From: Roseobacter sp. SK209-2-6
Lineage (GTDB): Bacteria > Pseudomonadota > Alphaproteobacteria > Rhodobacterales > Rhodobacteraceae
NCBI RefSeq assembly: GCF_000169455.1
Contig: NZ_AAYC01000002.1
Location: 248,001 to 312,000, forward strand
DNA length: 64,000 nt
Direction of reading: 5' to 3'
Shown here: positions 9,694 to 18,217 of the stretch, piece after piece
How positions within the stretch are numbered: position 1 is the stretch's first letter
Layout of the letters: every line of letters begins with the position of its first letter
Program-made: the position numbers and the translations under genes
The notes under the pieces: model-generated
Told to the model about the DNA's origin: nothing
Seen by the model: the letters and a program-made list of their open reading frames with translations, nothing else
The model's database searches: none

Positions 9694-10449
9694 CTAACCT
9701 TGTTGTATTATGTTCTGCATGGCCTCTTTGCTCTGGCTATTGAACCAGCCAGTTTCAGGCTCATTTTCGGCGATGGCCGTTTCGATTTTACGGATTGTGT
9801 CTGACCGAAGTTGCGCCTTGATGGCCGCATAGGCTTGGCTCGGCAGTTCCGCGAGTTTGCGTGCTTCTGAGAGTGAATAAGCCCAGAGATCCTCGTGATC
9901 CTCTGCAATAATATCGATAAAGCCTGCGTTTCTGGCTGCGATCGGACCAATGGGTTGGCCTGTCAGCATCAAACGACGTTGGGTATCAGGATCCAGCGTC
10001 GCTTTGATGATCTCCAACGGTCCGATGGGAAAATCGACACCAGCTTGAACCTCTGCCAGGCCCAAGTTTGATTTACTTAGGGCAACGCGCCGGTCGCTTG
10101 CCAGTACAAAGAAAAGACCACCAGCAATGGCTGCGCCACCAACACAGGCCACAACAGGTTTGGGGCAGGCATAAAGCGCGAGAAAGCCTACATTGAGGCC
10201 GTGAACTACTGCCTGCTGTTGTGCCAGGTCAAAATTCTGTGCTTCCTTTAGATCCAATCCTGCAGAGAAAACCTTGAATGGGCTAGATAAAATGATTGCC
10301 TTTACGGTTTCATCCTGACCAAGAGAGGTGATCATTTCTGCAAAACTCAATAGAAACTCTGAAGTCAACGCATTGGCCGGCGCGCGGCCGAGTTGTAGCT
10401 CAATGATGCCGTCTTCTACCTGCCGGATGTTCAGTTCGGATTCTGCCAC
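9694..10449 (-). CDS. enoyl-CoA hydratase/isomerase family protein
   Basis: Crotonase-fold protein of 251 residues, expected to hydrate or isomerise an enoyl-CoA. Visible are the acyl-CoA-binding FKVFSAGLDLKEA segment, the oxyanion-hole region CVGGAAIAGG, and NLGLAEVQAGVDFPIGP, where hydratases carry a catalytic Glu. The second catalytic Glu is less clear, so isomerase or hydrolase activity is possible. I use the GTG at 10449 because AGGGAGG sits just upstream and the resulting length is typical. The frame extends to an ATG at 10536, but that extension is Arg-rich and unlike the family. It starts about 180 bases after the kinase gene and may have its own promoter. Confidence 0.85.
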   Translation of the reverse strand: MAESELNIRQVEDGIIELQLGRAPANALTSEFLLSFAEMITSLGQDETVKAIILSSPFKVFSAGLDLKEAQNFDLAQQQAVVHGLNVGFLALYACPKPVVACVGGAAIAGGLFFVLASDRRVALSKSNLGLAEVQAGVDFPIGPLEIIKATLDPDTQRRLMLTGQPIGPIAARNAGFIDIIAEDHEDLWAYSLSEARKLAELPSQAYAAIKAQLRSDTIRKIETAIAENEPETGWFNSQSKEAMQNIIQQG

Positions 10450-10628
10450 AATGGCCTCCCTGCTCTCTCGGCGCTCACCTGAATGAGCGCCTGCTTCAGT
10501 CCATAATGCGCGGCCTTTGCGTTTTGGTCGAGACATAAGACCTACGTAGAACCACGCATAACTTCTGACGTTCTAAGAGAGAGAGATGAAGAAATTGGCA
10601 GTGGTGCCAAAACCATCAGGAGACCAAC

Positions 10629-11657
10629 CTAATTCTCGAGTGCGTCTAATCCCTGTCGGGCAAAGACCTTCACATATCCACCAAGCATTATCGCACGCTG
10701 AGGATTTGAAGCATTTCCATCCAAGGCACGTTTCAAAACGCCCTGCAAGATGCCAGCCATTCTGAAGAAACTAAAGGAGAGGTAGAAACCAAAGTTCTCA
10801 ATCCCAGGCAGATCCCTGCGTTTGCAATAGCTTTCGATGAACTCTTGATCTGTTGGCAATCCCAAATCTCTGCGGTTGACACCGGCCAGGCCACGTCCTT
10901 CGCGTCCTGGCGGCAGTTGCCATTGCATTATTACACCAGCAAGATCCGCATAGGGGTGTCCTATGGTGGAAAGCTCCCAATCGAGGACAGCACGGCATTC
11001 CGTACCTTCGGCGGCAAAGATCATGTTGTCGATCCGATAGTCACCATGTACCAAGCCCCTTTGACCATCATCAGCGGGCATGGCTTCTTTCAAAGCGCGG
11101 ATCAGGGTATTCATTTCGGAAATGTTTTCAGTTTCCGATGCCTGATACTGCTTGGTCCATCGCGCAAGCTGGCGCTGGAAATAGTTACCCTCTGGCCCAT
11201 AATCCAGCAAACTGTACTTAGCTATGTCAATCTGGTGCAGTTCGGCAAGAACGCGGTTCATTTCCTTTATGATGCCCGTCCTTGTTGCGTTTTCGAAACC
11301 TGGCATCGAGGGGTCCGTGATGTTACGTCCCTCTACATGGTCCATGACATAAAAGGGGGAGCCTATGACCTCTTCATCTTCGCATAAGAGATGCATCTGA
11401 GCGACCGGTACCGCACTGTTTTTCAATGCTTTTTGAACGCGATACTCGCGCTCAACCGCATGGGCGGATTTCAGCAGCACCCCAGGTGGTTTGCGCCGCA
11501 GAACATAGCTTCCGGCATGGGTCCGAAGGCGAAAGGTTGGATTTGATTGACCCGTCTCAAACTTGTCCACCTCAAAATCCTGATCAAAACCATCCAGGTA
11601 GTCACGAAGATAGGCCGCTACTGCATCTTTATCCAAAGTCTGGGATCCACCAGTCAT
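10629..11657 (-). CDS. APH-like phosphotransferase (ACAD10/11 N-terminal type)
   Basis: A 342-residue aminoglycoside-phosphotransferase-fold kinase. The catalytic loop is HGDYRIDNMIF, the metal-binding aspartate lies in VLDWELSTIGHPYADLAG, and the N-terminal lobe contains FETGQSNPTFRL. The closest well-understood relatives are the kinase domain of human ACAD10/11 and LvaA of Pseudomonas putida, which phosphorylate the 4-hydroxyl of 4-hydroxyacyl-CoAs so that an acyl-CoA dehydrogenase-like partner can remove it. The company of two acyl-CoA dehydrogenases and an SDR fits that role much better than drug resistance. The assignment to hydroxyacyl-CoA is inference. Confidence 0.85.
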   Translation of the reverse strand: MTGGSQTLDKDAVAAYLRDYLDGFDQDFEVDKFETGQSNPTFRLRTHAGSYVLRRKPPGVLLKSAHAVEREYRVQKALKNSAVPVAQMHLLCEDEEVIGSPFYVMDHVEGRNITDPSMPGFENATRTGIIKEMNRVLAELHQIDIAKYSLLDYGPEGNYFQRQLARWTKQYQASETENISEMNTLIRALKEAMPADDGQRGLVHGDYRIDNMIFAAEGTECRAVLDWELSTIGHPYADLAGVIMQWQLPPGREGRGLAGVNRRDLGLPTDQEFIESYCKRRDLPGIENFGFYLSFSFFRMAGILQGVLKRALDGNASNPQRAIMLGGYVKVFARQGLDALEN

Positions 11658-11671
11658 TTCGAAACACCCCC

Positions 11672-12322
11672 TCAGCTGTAGGAAATCAAAGGCATCGTTT
11701 CAGCTTTTGAAAGATGCGGTACAGAATTGAACTCATTCAGAAAGAACCGGTCTTGTGAGGCTATGAACCGGGTCACGGCACTATTCCTAATCTGCAGGTT
11801 CAACGTTATCATCTGCGCGTCAGGCACACCTAGGGCATGAGCGGTCAATCGTGCGATGACACCGCCCGAGCTGATCACCAAAACCCGTTCCGCCCCATCT
11901 CTGATTGCCTGTTTTCGCGCGGCCTCAACACGGTTGCAAAAACTTTCCCAGCTTTCCTTTGCGTTTGTGATCCCACCTCTTTGCCATTGGGCAAGGGTTT
12001 CCTTCAAAGCACGAAAATGCGTCTTTCGATCCTGTATCACCTCTGTGGGAGCCTGTCCTCCAAAGCGCGAATGAAGGAGATCATTAAAGTCATATTCATT
12101 CCACCCAGGATCTTCTTCAGCGAAAACCGGAAACCCCATTTCTTCATAGGTCTGTTTCTGCCGCTGAAGGCTGCCGGTAATGACCCTATCAGGACGCCAG
12201 TCGATGTCGCGAAGCGTCTTTCCAAGAGCGCGCGATTGCTGTCGGCCAAGGTCACTCAGCTGATCGTAGTTTTCAGCGCCAAAAGAGGCCTGGCCATGCC
12301 TGATCAGCAAAAGCTCGACCAT
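11672..12322 (-). CDS. histidine phosphatase family protein
   Basis: Phosphoglycerate-mutase-like phosphatase, 216 residues from the ATG at 12322. The catalytic RHG motif is in LLIRHGQASFG at the N-terminus, and the second-histidine region is VLVISSGGVIARLTAHALG. In this group the usual GH is replaced by SSGG, so the second catalytic His is not evident at the canonical place. A TTG two codons upstream is an alternative start. The gene abuts the nitronate monooxygenase gene and is followed 14 bases later by the kinase gene, so the two may work on the same phosphorylated intermediate or as an edit/repair step. Confidence 0.82.
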   Translation of the reverse strand: MVELLLIRHGQASFGAENYDQLSDLGRQQSRALGKTLRDIDWRPDRVITGSLQRQKQTYEEMGFPVFAEEDPGWNEYDFNDLLHSRFGGQAPTEVIQDRKTHFRALKETLAQWQRGGITNAKESWESFCNRVEAARKQAIRDGAERVLVISSGGVIARLTAHALGVPDAQMITLNLQIRNSAVTRFIASQDRFFLNEFNSVPHLSKAETMPLISYS

Positions 12323-12324
12323 AT

Positions 12325-13335
12325 TCAACGCCGAAACTCTTGTGACAAGCGGCGGCCTGCTTCCTGATATTCGGTAGCAATCCTATCAACCAGTTCTTGG
12401 GTTGAGGTGATGGATTTAACCTCACCAATCCCCTGCCCTGATCCCCAAATCTCTTTCCAGGCTTTGGGCTTTGAAGAACCATCTCCAAAGTTCATCGAAG
12501 AGGCATCTGCACTAGGTAAGTTACTTGGGTCAAGACCGGCATTCTCAACCGACTTCTTCAGGTAGTTCCCTGAAACACCTGTAAACAAAGACGAATAGAT
12601 GATGTCTTCGGCGGTGCTTTCGACGATCATCTGTTTATAGTCAGGCTGGGCATTTGCCTCATGGGTGGCAATAAAGGGCGATCCCGCATAGCCAAAATCT
12701 GCGCCCATTGCACGCGCGGCTAGCAGGGATTGACCACATGCGATTGCGCCCGACAGCGCAAGGGGGCCATCAAACCAGGACCTGATTTCACGGATCAAAG
12801 CGAGGGGAGATTGCTGTCCTGCATGCCCGCCAGCCCCGGCAGCAACTGCGATCAAGCCGTCAGCCCCCTTCTCTATCGCTTTTTTGGCAAAGGTGTTGTT
12901 GATCACGTCATGCAGTACGACACCGCCGCATGAATGTGCAGCCTCATTCACCTCAGGCCTTGCGCCCAGCGATGTGATCCAAACCGGTACTTTCCAGCGC
13001 TGGCAGATCTCCAGATCACGCTCCAAGCGGGTGTTTGAGCGATGGACAATCTGGTTCACCGCAAAAGGCGCCGCCGGGGTATCTGGGTTCTCCTGATTGT
13101 AGCGGTCCAGCTCTTCAGTGATCTGTTTTAACCACGCTTCAAGCAAAATAGGATCGCCATCCGCTTCACGCGCGTTTAGGGCGGGAAAAGCCCCGATGAT
13201 CCCGGCTTTACACTGGGCAATGACCAGCTCTGGCACGGAAATGATGAACAGAGGTGACCCTATCAGCGGTATGCGAAGGTTTTGCAGCGCCTTAGGTAAC
13301 TCTCTCCTTGGCGTGTCAGAAGAAACATCTTTCAT
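12325..13335 (-). CDS. nitronate monooxygenase-family flavoprotein
   Basis: A TIM-barrel FMN protein of the 2-nitropropane dioxygenase/nitronate monooxygenase family, 336 residues from the chosen start. Family marks are the N-terminal PLIGSPLFIISVPELVIAQC, a phosphate/FMN-binding AVAAGAGGHAGQQSP loop, and GADFGYAGSPFIATHEA. True nitronate oxidation is uncertain: family members in acyl-CoA operons often have unknown substrates, and some relatives are enoyl reductases. The ATG at 13335 is preferred because AAGGA lies seven bases upstream; an ATG at 13353 adds six residues. It sits inside the acyl-CoA block, overlapping or abutting the phosphatase. Confidence 0.87.
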   Translation of the reverse strand: MKDVSSDTPRRELPKALQNLRIPLIGSPLFIISVPELVIAQCKAGIIGAFPALNAREADGDPILLEAWLKQITEELDRYNQENPDTPAAPFAVNQIVHRSNTRLERDLEICQRWKVPVWITSLGARPEVNEAAHSCGGVVLHDVINNTFAKKAIEKGADGLIAVAAGAGGHAGQQSPLALIREIRSWFDGPLALSGAIACGQSLLAARAMGADFGYAGSPFIATHEANAQPDYKQMIVESTAEDIIYSSLFTGVSGNYLKKSVENAGLDPSNLPSADASSMNFGDGSSKPKAWKEIWGSGQGIGEVKSITSTQELVDRIATEYQEAGRRLSQEFRR

Positions 13336-13368
13336 TTTCAGATCCTTATTCATTGTTTCTGATACAGC

Positions 13369-14184
13369 CTAGCTCAGAGCGCTGGCGAAAATGTTTTGGC
13401 CCGACATCACGTTGATTCCACCAGAGACCGGGACAATCGATCCGGTTACATAGGCGCCACCCTTCCCGCTCAGGAACAGTACTGCGCCCGCGATGTCTTC
13501 ATAGCGCCCCACCCGCCCGAGCGGGACATCCCGCCCGACCTTCTCTCTCATTTCCTTATCTGCCGTAACAAAGGCAGTCATGCGGGAAACAAAGGGACCG
13601 GGCGCCAGCGCATTTACTGTGATGTTCTTTGATGCGAGTTCTTTAGCCAGGATCTTGCTCAGATGGATCACTGCAGCCTTTGAGGCGGAATAGCTATAGG
13701 CGCCATCGCCCATCGGAACCTCGCCCATGACCGAGCCAACATTGATCACGCGCGCAGGATCACCATTGGATCCGCTGGCGGTCAACATAGGCAAGAGCTG
13801 ACGGGTCAGTTCAAAAACACCCGTCACATTCACATTCATGACTTTTTCCCAGGCCTCATGGGGGAAAGATTCGAGCTCTGCTCCCCATGTGATGCCTGAG
13901 TTATTCATAAGAATATCAAGTTGGTCCGTGCGCTTTTTAACTTCCGCAACCAGGTCTGCGATCCCTTCGGCGCTTGCGACATCCCCTGCAAACCCTTCAG
14001 CTGACCCCGGCGCATTCAAAGCGTTAAGTTCCTCCGCGACAGCCGCACAGGCTTCGCCTTTGCGAGAGGCAATCAGAACAAATGCGCCAGCGCGTACCAT
14101 GGCCTCAGCTGCCATGCGACCGATCCCGGTTGCACCTCCTGTTACCAGAGCGGTTTTGCCCTCCAGCGAAAATAGATCCATCAT
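13369..14184 (-). CDS. SDR family oxidoreductase
   Basis: A 271-residue short-chain dehydrogenase with the motifs TGGATGIG (cofactor), MNNSG (in place of NNAG), a catalytic serine in INVGSVMGE, and YSASK. The arginine and serine after the second strand (ASRKGEAC) suggest NADP(H). It resembles gluconate-5-dehydrogenase/FabG-like SDRs with a C-terminal GAYVTGSIVPVSGG segment. Within this operon it could reduce or oxidise a 3- or 4-oxoacyl-CoA, comparable to LvaD of the levulinate pathway; that is inference. GGGAGAAG precedes the ATG. Twelve bases separate the upstream acyl-CoA dehydrogenase stop from this start. Confidence 0.87.
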   Translation of the reverse strand: MMDLFSLEGKTALVTGGATGIGRMAAEAMVRAGAFVLIASRKGEACAAVAEELNALNAPGSAEGFAGDVASAEGIADLVAEVKKRTDQLDILMNNSGITWGAELESFPHEAWEKVMNVNVTGVFELTRQLLPMLTASGSNGDPARVINVGSVMGEVPMGDGAYSYSASKAAVIHLSKILAKELASKNITVNALAPGPFVSRMTAFVTADKEMREKVGRDVPLGRVGRYEDIAGAVLFLSGKGGAYVTGSIVPVSGGINVMSGQNIFASALS

Positions 14185-14196
14185 TTCTTCTTCTCC

Positions 14197-15309
14197 CTAG
14201 AAGCCACGCAAATTTGCAACGATCGCAGCGTGATAGCCATAGTCCCCTAACCATTCCGCAGAGACCCGGGCGCGTTTCATGTAAAATCCCATGTCAAAGG
14301 CATCAGTCATCCCGATCCCACCGTGCATCTGTACACCTTCCTGCACAACACGCTGCGCAGTTTCTGTTGCGCGCGCTTTTGCCACCGAAACTGCAAGTGC
14401 TGCATTTTGTGGGTCCTGGTCCAGCATGCGCCCAGCGTTCAACACGGCGGAGGAGGTCACTTCAATTTCGCACCACAAATGCGCCGCGCGATGCTGCAAG
14501 GCTTGAAAGCTGCCGATTGGAACACCGAACTGCTTTCTTTCTTTCAAATAGCCGGTGGTCATTCCAAACGCCGCCTCTGCCAGGCCTGTTGCCTCTGCAG
14601 CCAGCGCAGCCTGACCTGCTTGCAAAGCAGGTGAAAGGAGCGTCAGGCCCTCCCCAGGGCGACCAACCAGTGTTTCACCGGTGACCTCAACATTTTCAAA
14701 TGAGAATTCTGCCACATCTCTGCTGTCAATCATCTGAACCTCTTGCTGGGTGAGACCAGGCAGAGATTTCTCCAGATCAAAGAGGCAAAGACCATCAGGG
14801 GAACGGGCAAGCAATAGAATGCGGTTTGCGTTGCAACCATCTGCAACAAAAACCTTTTGCCCTGAAAGAATGTAGCCATTCCCACGCGGTTCCGCCGTCA
14901 TTTCGACTTTGGATGGGTCAAACTTGGAAGCCTCGTCTATTGCCAGCGCATAGGTAAGAGTGCCCGCAGCCAGCTGACTTAAACGATCGCATGCGACGTC
15001 GGTTTCAACGCTTCTCAACACTCCAGCAGCGATCACAGCTGTGCTGATAAAGGAGCTGACGGTCAGATTGCGCCCCATTTCGCGCGCGAGAACATTTGCT
15101 GCTGCATGTCCCATTGCGGATCCGCCGTATTCCTCTGGCACGAGGATACCACTCCAGCCAGCAGCAGCCATTTCCTGCCAAAGTTCCGGTTCATTTGTGC
15201 GACCAGCGTCGCGCATCTGGCGTAATTTGCCGATAGGAGCAGAGCGATCCAAAAGCGTGCGTGCTGAATCTGCTAGAATTTTTTCTTCTTCTGTTTCAAC
15301 AAGTTTCAT
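14197..15309 (-). CDS. acyl-CoA dehydrogenase, probable non-catalytic partner subunit
   Basis: FAD-dependent acyl-CoA dehydrogenase family protein of 370 residues. The N-terminal helical domain contains WSGILVPEEYGGSAMGHAAANVLAREMGR; the C-terminal four-helix bundle contains MHGGIGMTDAFDMGFYMKRARVSAEWLGD. The YEGT-type segment with the catalytic glutamate is absent, unlike the adjacent homologue. Adjacent unequal acyl-CoA dehydrogenase pairs in steroid-type degraders (FadE28/FadE29) form heterotetramers in which one partner lacks the base, and this pair may do the same. Start at 15309 with TAGGA upstream; the longer frame to 15333 would overlap the previous gene. Confidence 0.88.
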   Translation of the reverse strand: MKLVETEEEKILADSARTLLDRSAPIGKLRQMRDAGRTNEPELWQEMAAAGWSGILVPEEYGGSAMGHAAANVLAREMGRNLTVSSFISTAVIAAGVLRSVETDVACDRLSQLAAGTLTYALAIDEASKFDPSKVEMTAEPRGNGYILSGQKVFVADGCNANRILLLARSPDGLCLFDLEKSLPGLTQQEVQMIDSRDVAEFSFENVEVTGETLVGRPGEGLTLLSPALQAGQAALAAEATGLAEAAFGMTTGYLKERKQFGVPIGSFQALQHRAAHLWCEIEVTSSAVLNAGRMLDQDPQNAALAVSVAKARATETAQRVVQEGVQMHGGIGMTDAFDMGFYMKRARVSAEWLGDYGYHAAIVANLRGF

Positions 15310-15316
15310 AACTATC

Positions 15317-16492
15317 CTACCCCGGAAGACCAAGAATGCGTCGACTGATAATGGAGAGCATCACCTCTGATGTACCTCCTTCTATGGAGTTTGCCTTGGT
15401 GCGCAGCCAATTGGGGGATGCATCCGAACTCCAGCTTAGTTCGAGGCTTCCGCCCAACTCCATTACCAATTCAAGCCGACGTTTGTTCAACTCGGTTCCC
15501 ATGTACTTCAGCATGGCAGAGGCATCGCCAACGCCTTGCCCGCATTCTGCTTGGTCTTTGTAGCGCTCCAGTGTCATCTCAAGCGCGAGACTGTCGACCT
15601 CTGCCTGCATCGCTTTTGCCAAGAGGATTGGGTCAGAATGACCTGTCTCGCTATCCTGCAACACCGCGCCAAGTGGGCGCCCTGCCCCCATGACCTGACC
15701 ACCATTGCTGATCATTTCCCGCTCGTGTGTCAGCAGATATTTTGCGACATCCCAGCCGCGATTGACCTTTCCTACCACCTGCTCTTTGGGAACTTCGACC
15801 GCATCAAAATAGGTCTCACAAAAGGGGGAAGAACCAGAAATCAACTGAATTGGTTTGGTTGAGACCCCAGCGCTGCGCATATCAATCAGCAGGAAAGAGA
15901 TACCTAGGTGTTTTGGCGCCTCGCGGTCGGTGCGAATGAGGGCGAAAATCCAATCCGCGTGATCGGCGTAGCTGGTCCAGATCTTCTGTCCGGTCACAGT
16001 CCAGTGGTCGCCATCGTCCACCCCAAGTGTTTGCACACCGGCGAGATCTGATCCTGCTCCGGGCTCTGAATAGCCCTGACACCAACGTATCTCACCCCGT
16101 GCAATGGGCGGCAGGTAGTGCAGTTTTTGTTCCTCGGTGCCGAATTTGAGCAATGCCGGGCCAAGCATCCAGATGCCAAAACTGTCTAGCGGAGATCTGG
16201 CACCAATCTTTCGCATCTCGTCCTTTAGGACTTTGTCCTCATCCCGCGTCAGCCCGGCGCCGCCATAGGCTTTGGGCCATGTGGGAACAGTGAATCCTCT
16301 TTCTGCGCAAACCCTTAGCCACTGTTCTTGCGCAGTTGATGTGAATGACCAACGCGTGCCTCCCCAACAAATGGCATCTTCACCACTTGCACCGTCCCGC
16401 ATTTCTGTTGGGCAGTGTTGTTCAAGCCAGTCGCGAACATTTGAGCGAAACTCAGCGAGAGGTTCCTCTCCATCAGATTGCGCTTCAGCCAT
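15317..16492 (-). CDS. acyl-CoA dehydrogenase
   Basis: FAD-dependent acyl-CoA dehydrogenase of 391 residues and the first gene of the block. FAD and substrate contacts are seen in RWCQGYSEPGAGSDLAGVQT and WTVTGQKIWTSYADHADW; the C-terminus holds NSIEGGTSEVMLSIISRRILGLPG, with a glutamate where the catalytic base is expected. It pairs with the next gene, seven bases downstream, and probably forms a heteromeric enzyme. The start at 16492 has GGGGGAG upstream and gives a normal N-terminus (MAEAQSDGEEPLAEF); the frame reaches back to 16555 without support. Confidence 0.92.
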   Translation of the reverse strand: MAEAQSDGEEPLAEFRSNVRDWLEQHCPTEMRDGASGEDAICWGGTRWSFTSTAQEQWLRVCAERGFTVPTWPKAYGGAGLTRDEDKVLKDEMRKIGARSPLDSFGIWMLGPALLKFGTEEQKLHYLPPIARGEIRWCQGYSEPGAGSDLAGVQTLGVDDGDHWTVTGQKIWTSYADHADWIFALIRTDREAPKHLGISFLLIDMRSAGVSTKPIQLISGSSPFCETYFDAVEVPKEQVVGKVNRGWDVAKYLLTHEREMISNGGQVMGAGRPLGAVLQDSETGHSDPILLAKAMQAEVDSLALEMTLERYKDQAECGQGVGDASAMLKYMGTELNKRRLELVMELGGSLELSWSSDASPNWLRTKANSIEGGTSEVMLSIISRRILGLPG

Positions 16493-16619
16493 GAACTCCC
16501 CCAGTCGCTTCACGATTTCACAATGTAGAATTGCATTTCGAAAATTGATTGACAACGCGTCTGAGCAGCAGAAGACTTTACGTAATTCCAGAAATCACAG
16601 CCGGAGATAGGGCAAATAC
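16493..16619. promoter_or_regulatory. divergent promoter region, acyl-CoA block / quinone oxidoreductase
   Basis: This 127-bp gap holds the only obvious site from which the whole minus-strand acyl-CoA block could be transcribed, as well as the promoter of the divergent oxidoreductase. It is AT-rich around 16520-16560. I see no clear palindromic operator, and no TetR-type regulator gene lies next to it. Confidence 0.4.
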
Positions 16620-17615
16620 ATGCATTCCATGCTGAGCAATGAACCAGGCGGGCCAGAAACTTTGATCTGGAGCGAGCAACCCGATCTTTCCCCCAAAAAG
16701 GGAGAAATCCTGGTCTCTGTCCGGGCAGCCGGTGTGAATTTCCCCGATACCTTAATCATTCGCGATCTGTATCAGGTCAAACCACCCAGACCCTTTGCCC
16801 CAGGTGGGGAGGTTTCAGGGGAAGTTATTGCGATTGGTGAAGGGGTTACAGGATACAGTTTAGGTGATCGCGTCCTGGCTCTGACCGGTCACGGTGGCTT
16901 TGCAACACAGATCTGCGTGCCTGCAAATCAAGCGGTGAAGTTTCCGGAAACGATGAGCTATGAGGAAGCTGCGGCTTTTGTATTCACCTATGGCACGTCT
17001 TATCACGCATTGAAGGACCGAGCGTCACTGGCACCAGGTGAAACCCTTTTGGTTCTCGGGGCCGCAGGTGGGGTTGGCGTTGCCGCCATTGAACTGGGAA
17101 AGGCCATGGGTGCCCGTGTGATTGCCGCAGTTTCCACCGAGGAAAAGGCAGAATTCTGCCTCTCTGTCGGCGCCGATGAGGCGCTGGTTTACAGTCGTGA
17201 GATGAACAAAGCTGATCAAAAGAAGTTCTCGAGTGAAATCAGAGAACTTACAGGCCGTTCCGGAGTCGACGTGGCCTATGACGCGGTTGGTGGTGACTAC
17301 GCAGAGCCCGTCCTGCGCTCAATGGCCTGGCAAGGCAGGTATCTTGTTGTTGGGTTCCCGGCCGGAATTCCCAAAATCCCGCTGAATCTGCCCTTGCTAA
17401 AAGGCTGTGACATCCGTGGTGTCTTTTGGGGCGCTTCGGTGTTTCAGGACCCGAAAGGCCATGCAAGCAACATGGCGGAACTGCAGGAGCTGTTCCGCTC
17501 TGCTAAGATCAGGCCGCGGATCCATGCGTCCCTGCCAATGCAAAGGGCCGCAGAGGCCCTGGGGATCATCGAGCGACGGGAGGTCATGGGCAAAGTTGTC
17601 CTTACCAACGCTTGA
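16620..17615 (+). CDS. NADPH:quinone oxidoreductase family protein (zinc-free MDR)
   Basis: Medium-chain dehydrogenase/reductase of 331 residues, QOR subfamily. The N-terminal GroES-like domain (RAAGVNFPDTLIIRDLYQ, PFAPGGEVSGEV) lacks the catalytic zinc ligands of alcohol dehydrogenases. The Rossmann domain has GAAGGVGVAAIELGKAMGA. A tyrosine/arginine-type NADPH pocket is plausible but cannot be confirmed. GGAGATAGGG precedes the ATG. It is divergent from the acyl-CoA block and may share its control, for example as an enoyl-CoA or quinone reductase; the exact substrate is unknown. Confidence 0.88.
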   Translation: MHSMLSNEPGGPETLIWSEQPDLSPKKGEILVSVRAAGVNFPDTLIIRDLYQVKPPRPFAPGGEVSGEVIAIGEGVTGYSLGDRVLALTGHGGFATQICVPANQAVKFPETMSYEEAAAFVFTYGTSYHALKDRASLAPGETLLVLGAAGGVGVAAIELGKAMGARVIAAVSTEEKAEFCLSVGADEALVYSREMNKADQKKFSSEIRELTGRSGVDVAYDAVGGDYAEPVLRSMAWQGRYLVVGFPAGIPKIPLNLPLLKGCDIRGVFWGASVFQDPKGHASNMAELQELFRSAKIRPRIHASLPMQRAAEALGIIERREVMGKVVLTNA

Positions 17616-17763
17616 GGGAGATATTGCACCCTTTATGGCGCAATGTTTCGCAAAAAATCGTGCGAAAATGGCAACATAGGTCGGTCAAACTGCCTGATAC
17701 ACGCTTCGCATTCGCAGCAAAAATGTCCTATTTTGAGGACAGTGAGTTGCGATGAGGTTGGAG

Positions 17764-18216
17764 ATGTCGAGCATACTTATTTTGAACGGCCCAAACCTGA
17801 ATCTTCTGGGCACCCGACAGCCAGAGGTCTATGGCTCTGAGACATTGCAAATGATCGAAAAGGCCTGCCGCGATCACGCGCAAGCCAAGGGACTGGAGGT
17901 GGACTGCCTGCAGTCCAACCACGAAGGTGAACTGATTGATGCAATTCACAATGCTCGGGGGAAACATCAGGGCATTATCTTAAATGCCGGTGCCTACACG
18001 CATACATCAATTGCCTTGATGGATGCGGTTTTTTCCGTTGAGTTGCCTATGATTGAGATTCACCTTTCAAATATTCATGCTCGTGAAGCCTTCCGTCATA
18101 CCTCCTATATCGCACGCGCTGCATTAGGTCAGATCTGTGGTTTTGGAAGCCAAGGCTACCTACTGGCGCTAGATGCACTGGCCGTGCATTTGGCAGCGCA
18201 GCGCGGAGACCAATAG
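17764..18216 (+). CDS. aroQ: 3-dehydroquinate dehydratase, type II
   Basis: Catalyses the third step of the shikimate pathway, dehydrating 3-dehydroquinate. The 150-residue type II enzyme shows NGPNLNLLGTRQPEVYG (catalytic Arg/Tyr region), QSNHEGELIDAIHNA, NAGAYTHTSIALMDA and the histidine-bearing EIHLSNIHAREAFRHTSY. The start at 17764 gives the standard MSSILILNGPN beginning; an ATG at 17752 would add four residues. It stands apart from other aro genes, and the LuxR-type gene begins two bases after its stop, so the two are probably co-transcribed. Confidence 0.96.
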   Translation: MSSILILNGPNLNLLGTRQPEVYGSETLQMIEKACRDHAQAKGLEVDCLQSNHEGELIDAIHNARGKHQGIILNAGAYTHTSIALMDAVFSVELPMIEIHLSNIHAREAFRHTSYIARAALGQICGFGSQGYLLALDALAVHLAAQRGDQ

Positions 18217-18217
18217 A

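Noticed and set aside
10629-11657. Aminoglycoside resistance gene
   Set aside because: The fold is shared, but the sequence is ACAD10/11-kinase-like and the neighbours are acyl-CoA enzymes.
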